Assembly (NCBI GenBank): GCA_016872125.1
Contig: VHBD01000043.1
Location: forward strand, 1-9,687
DNA: 9,687 bases
Origin: Sphingomonadales bacterium
GTDB taxonomy: Bacteria; Bacteroidota; Bacteroidia; UBA7662
Reading direction: 5' to 3'
In this document: positions 7,042-9,687 of the stretch, in pieces
Numbering within the stretch: position 1 is the first letter of the stretch
Layout of the letters: each line of letters opens with the position of its first letter
Program-made: the position numbers and the translations under genes
Notes under the pieces: model-generated
Told to the model about the DNA's origin: nothing
Database searches by the model: none
Seen by the model: only the letters and a program-made list of their open reading frames with translations

Positions 7042-7324
7042 ATAGGCCATTGCATGGCGACCCATACCAGCACAGCGGGTAAGGCTTTCAAATGATAGGG
7101 CTCCACCCATTCTTTTCGCAGAACGGTAGGGAACACCTCCGTAGGCGATAAAACGGTCAAAACGATCAGGCCGGCAATCAATGCGTTGGATTGTTCGTTT
7201 TGAAGGGAGGTTATCAATTCCAAGGCGCCTAAAGCGATTGCAAGGAGGCGACCACGGCAAGGCATGCCAGTAGGATGGGCCAGAAAAATCGATTTTGGGG
7301 TAGTCGTAACATCCAAGCGTTCAT
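6981..7324 (-). pseudogene. Small membrane protein gene after queG, probably frameshifted
   Basis: This is the only content of the 280-bp gap between msrC and queG. An ATG at 7324-7322 overlaps the queG stop as ATGA, the same coupling seen elsewhere in this window. It opens a frame starting MNAWMLRLPQNRFF and then a hydrophobic helix (PILLACLAVVASLQSL), but it stops after 31 codons at TAG 7231-7229. The -1 frame then continues with ALELITSLQNEQS, a second hydrophobic stretch (NALIAGLIVLTVL) and a third (ALPAVLVWVAMQW), to a TGA at 6983-6981. Adding one T to the run at 7233-7231 would join both parts into about 114 residues with three membrane segments. Codon use, with many TTG and GCC codons, resembles that of the neighbours. 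The family is not recognised. The tail overlaps msrC by 61 bp on the opposite strand. It could be a pseudogene, a sequencing error, or a true 31-residue peptide. Confidence 0.45.
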
Positions 7325-8271
7325 GGGGTAAGCCTTAAAAATCGTATATTCTTATGCATCCCAACCAAGCCTGCTCTGGCAATGGGGCTATGCTGGTATT
7401 TGGCTTCAAAATCATCCTCCGTCATGGACAACCATTCCTCTGCGCTGGGCCATGCATCATGAAGGGTTTGGAATCGGGGTTCTTGATGGGGTTTGGCGAA
7501 GCGATTCCATGGACAGACTTCCTGGCAGATATCGCAACCAAAGGCCCATCCCTCCATTTGGTTTTCGAACTCTACCGGAATTTGGCGGCGCAATTCGATG
7601 GTCAAATAGGAGATGCACTTGGAGGCATCCAAACGGTAGGGCTCCAAGGCTTGGGTGGGGCAGGCATCAATGCAACGCGTGCACTGCCCGCAATGGTCTT
7701 GAACGGGCATATCCGCTTCAAAATCAAGATCGCAGAGAATTTCCGACAAGAAGAAATAGCTTCCCGCCTGTTTCTGTAACAAATTGGTGTTCTTGCCGAT
7801 CCAACCAGCTCCGGCAAGTGCTGCCCAGGATTTCTCCAGAACCGGTGCCGAATCGGTAAAGACCCTGCAATTGAAGTCCCCAAACTCGGTTTTCATGCGA
7901 TCCACCAATCTCCGCATTTTGTCTTTTAGAACACGATGATAGTCTTCACCCCATGCATAACGGGCAATTTTAGGAGACCCCTGGCCCAGGATCCCCGCAT
8001 GACTTTGATCTTCGTGGCTTGGCGCAAAATAATTGTGCAGCAAGACAATGACCGATCGACAGCCTTCGAGGAGACGTCTGGGATCAAGGCGCTCCTCGAA
8101 GTATCGTTCCATGTAATGCATTTCGCCGTGACGCCCTTCTTGGAGCCAGGCCTCGAGGCGATCACTTTCTTCATCCAATTTTCGGGCCACAGCCACCCCG
8201 CAATACATGAATCCGACTTCAGCGGCCATTCGGATCAAGCTTTGTTTGCGGGCAGCGGCTTGGATGTTCAT
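7321..8271 (-). CDS. queG: Epoxyqueuosine reductase
   Basis: This 316-residue cytoplasmic enzyme performs the last step of queuosine synthesis, reducing epoxyqueuosine to queuosine at tRNA position 34 with cobalamin and two [4Fe-4S] clusters. The catalytic Asp is D140 in FTDSAPVLEK, followed by GWIGKNTNLL (157-166). The cluster cysteines are C194, C197, C200 and C204 (CGQCTRCIDACP) and C246, C249 and C253 (CDICQEVCPW). C219 (SKCISYLTIE) is also conserved. The C-terminus lacks the HEAT-like repeat domain of longer QueG proteins, giving the short form. ATG 8271 is preferred over an in-frame TTG at 8286, which adds only five residues. The stop overlaps the start of the small membrane gene. It is divergent from priA and convergent with msrC, so it belongs to neither operon. 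No convincing promoter was seen in its 73-bp upstream gap. Confidence 0.95.
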   Translation of the reverse strand: MNIQAAARKQSLIRMAAEVGFMYCGVAVARKLDEESDRLEAWLQEGRHGEMHYMERYFEERLDPRRLLEGCRSVIVLLHNYFAPSHEDQSHAGILGQGSPKIARYAWGEDYHRVLKDKMRRLVDRMKTEFGDFNCRVFTDSAPVLEKSWAALAGAGWIGKNTNLLQKQAGSYFFLSEILCDLDFEADMPVQDHCGQCTRCIDACPTQALEPYRLDASKCISYLTIELRRQIPVEFENQMEGWAFGCDICQEVCPWNRFAKPHQEPRFQTLHDAWPSAEEWLSMTEDDFEAKYQHSPIARAGLVGMHKNIRFLRLTP

Positions 8272-8332
8272 GGATTGTTCGAGCAAATTACGAACAAGGT
8301 GCTGTCCCTCGGAACTCCTCGTCCTTTGTGGT

Positions 8333-8340
8333 TAGATTTG
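8333..8340 (+). promoter_or_regulatory. Possible -7 element for priA
   Basis: TAGATTTG matches the Bacteroidota -7 consensus TAnnTTTG and lies just 4 bases before the GTG start of priA. If used, transcription would begin at or within a few bases of the start codon, giving a leaderless or nearly leaderless message. No good -33 TTTG at the right spacing was found, which weakens the call. Confidence 0.3.
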
Positions 8341-8344
8341 TAAG

Positions 8345-9687
8345 GTGAGCAGCCCCAAAACCTGGTATGTCGAGGTGATTTTGCCCCTGGGTGTGGATGG
8401 AGTCTATACCTATGCTTTGCCATTGACGTGGACTTCGTCAGCGGCCGAACCTTCAGACTGGATAGGGCGCATACTCCTGGTTCCATTGGGCAAGCGCAAG
8501 CAATACAGCGCTTTGATTTGGAACATCACTGATTCTGCTCCGGGTTTTGCGGTCAAAGAAGCCTTGGAAGTCCTGGAACCTATGCCGGTATGGGGTGCCA
8601 AGGGTCAGGAATTGTGGGCATGGTTGATGGACTATTATTTCGCGGCACCAGGCGCCGTGATGCTCGCCGGTTTGCCCGCGATGTTGCGTGTTTCGAGCGA
8701 GTCCATTTTTGTGGGATTGCCCTTGCAGGATGGGCAAGATGCGGTGCTTACCGATAGCTTAACGCCTTTGACCTTGTCGTTATGGCGTCATTTGTTGCAA
8801 GGCCAAGGCCATTCCCTGGATGCACTCAGCGCATGGATGAAGCCACATTCCCCCATGCCACTTTTGAAGGACTTGTTGGCTGCCGATTTGGCATCCATTC
8901 AAGAGTCCTTGACCGGAGCCTTTCGCCCCAAAATGGAACGCACTTATGCGGTGCATTCCTCCTGGTGTGAGAGCATATCGGAGCTTATGGCGAAGTTGGA
9001 GAAAAGCCCCAAACACCTTGAAATTATTCTAGCGTTGATGGCGTTGAGTCCTCGCCACGAGCCGGTTCGCCTCGGCGATTTGAAAGGCAAATTGAATTGG
9101 GATCGTATTCCTTATGGGGTTTTGAAGACATTGACCGACAAGGGATTCCTGGATAAATCCACTCATGCCGTCAGCCGAATTCGCTTACGGTCCGGGCGCT
9201 GCCTTCCCCTTCAATGCACTACTGCGCAGGAGCAGGCCGTGGACGCTTGCAGGCTTTCCTTTGCCCAAGATAAGCCAGTGCTTTTGCACGGTGTTACAGG
9301 CAGCGGCAAAACCATGGTGTACCTGGCCTTAATCCGCGATGCATTGGCACGTGGCCAACAAGTCCTCTACCTAGTTCCTGAAATTGCATTGACCCATCAG
9401 TTGGTGAACCGTTTGGCAGAATATGTGGATACGGAGGTTGGCGTTTATCATTCCAGGTATTCGGACAGTGAGCGCGTCGAGCTATGGAACGGGGTAAGGG
9501 ATGGGAGCATTTCCATGGTCGTCGCTCCCCGATCCGGAATTTTTCTGCCCTTGGTTCGATGGGGTCTGATCGTGGTGGATGAAGAGCATGACGCATCCTA
9601 CAAGCAACAAGACAAAGCCCCGTATTATCAGGCCAAAGATGTGGCCCTGTGGATGGGGGGGCGTTGGGGAATTCCCGTGATTTTGGG
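8345..9687 (+). CDS. priA: Primosomal protein N' / replication restart helicase PriA (partial)
   Basis: The first 447 codons are present; the gene runs off the right edge. PriA is a 3'-5' superfamily 2 helicase that reloads the replisome at collapsed forks. The N-terminal 3'-end DNA-binding domain is visible as VEVILPLGVDGVYTYALP (9-26) and GRILLVPLGKRKQYSALIW (41-59). A winged-helix-like middle section follows, rich in Leu, to about 285. The helicase core then shows Walker A GVTGSGKT (316-323), LVPEIALT (343-350), VYHS (367-370), and Walker B DEEHD (412-416) followed by SYKQQ. The zinc-binding cysteines would lie beyond the window. Start: GTG 8345, because a TAG lies in frame 12 bases upstream and the 3'-binding domain begins directly after; a TAAGG overlaps the start and is only a weak ribosome-binding site. 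Walker A lies about 90 residues later than in E. coli PriA. Motif APRSGIF (394-400) is unusual (see findings). Confidence 0.95.
   Translation, partial: MSSPKTWYVEVILPLGVDGVYTYALPLTWTSSAAEPSDWIGRILLVPLGKRKQYSALIWNITDSAPGFAVKEALEVLEPMPVWGAKGQELWAWLMDYYFAAPGAVMLAGLPAMLRVSSESIFVGLPLQDGQDAVLTDSLTPLTLSLWRHLLQGQGHSLDALSAWMKPHSPMPLLKDLLAADLASIQESLTGAFRPKMERTYAVHSSWCESISELMAKLEKSPKHLEIILALMALSPRHEPVRLGDLKGKLNWDRIPYGVLKTLTDKGFLDKSTHAVSRIRLRSGRCLPLQCTTAQEQAVDACRLSFAQDKPVLLHGVTGSGKTMVYLALIRDALARGQQVLYLVPEIALTHQLVNRLAEYVDTEVGVYHSRYSDSERVELWNGVRDGSISMVVAPRSGIFLPLVRWGLIVVDEEHDASYKQQDKAPYYQAKDVALWMGGRWGIPVIL

Noticed and set aside
6847..7260. 137-codon minus-strand frame across the msrC end and the gap
   Set aside because: The translation is rich in Arg/His/Cys without membrane or domain pattern, and half lies antisense to msrC. 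The other minus frame, coupled to queG, is more protein-like.
8272..8344. A queG promoter on the minus strand (GTAATTTG near the start)
   Set aside because: It misses the TAnnTTTG consensus by one position and has no properly spaced -33 element.
9655..9661. Run of seven G in priA as a phase-variable tract or frameshift
   Set aside because: The frame stays open and continues with the expected IPVIL sequence, and seven G encoding Gly-Gly needs no special explanation.

Overview
The window looks like ordinary chromosomal DNA from a member of the Bacteroidota, most likely near the Flavobacteriia. The main reasons are a replicative DNA polymerase III alpha subunit carrying an N-terminal proofreading exonuclease, a MiaE starting MLGLKLPTDPRW, a short QueG without a C-terminal repeat domain, weak or absent Shine-Dalgarno sequences, and promoter elements of the TAnnTTTG type. 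Base composition is roughly balanced with a strong preference for TTG leucine codons, which is GC-rich for this group. The exact lineage cannot be fixed from this sequence alone.

Layout: the left part is a tight plus-strand run. It holds the 3' end of lysS (lysyl-tRNA synthetase), a class I SAM-dependent methyltransferase of the RlmI-like type starting 5 bp later, and dnaE, whose start overlaps the methyltransferase stop as ATGA. A 147-bp gap after dnaE holds a very good sigma-54-type -24/-12 promoter and an overlapping Bacteroidota-type -7 element. A purine-poor leader with repeats follows. Then comes a second plus-strand operon: trxA (thioredoxin), miaE (tRNA hydroxylase) and msrC (free methionine-R-sulfoxide reductase), with gaps of only 2 and 8 bp.

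Convergent to this operon, on the minus strand, lie queG (epoxyqueuosine reductase) and, overlapping its stop as ATGA, a small three-helix membrane protein gene that seems broken by one missing base. Divergent from queG, with a 73-bp gap, is priA (primosomal helicase), which runs off the right edge.

Themes: replication and restart (dnaE, priA), translation and tRNA modification (lysS, miaE at position 37, queG at position 34), and thiol redox/oxidative repair (trxA as likely electron donor for msrC). I see no mobile element, CRISPR array, RNA gene or clear new defence system. The points most worth a second look are the promoter region before trxA, the frameshifted gene after queG, the loss of metal ligands in the DnaE PHP domain, and an unusual helicase motif in PriA.
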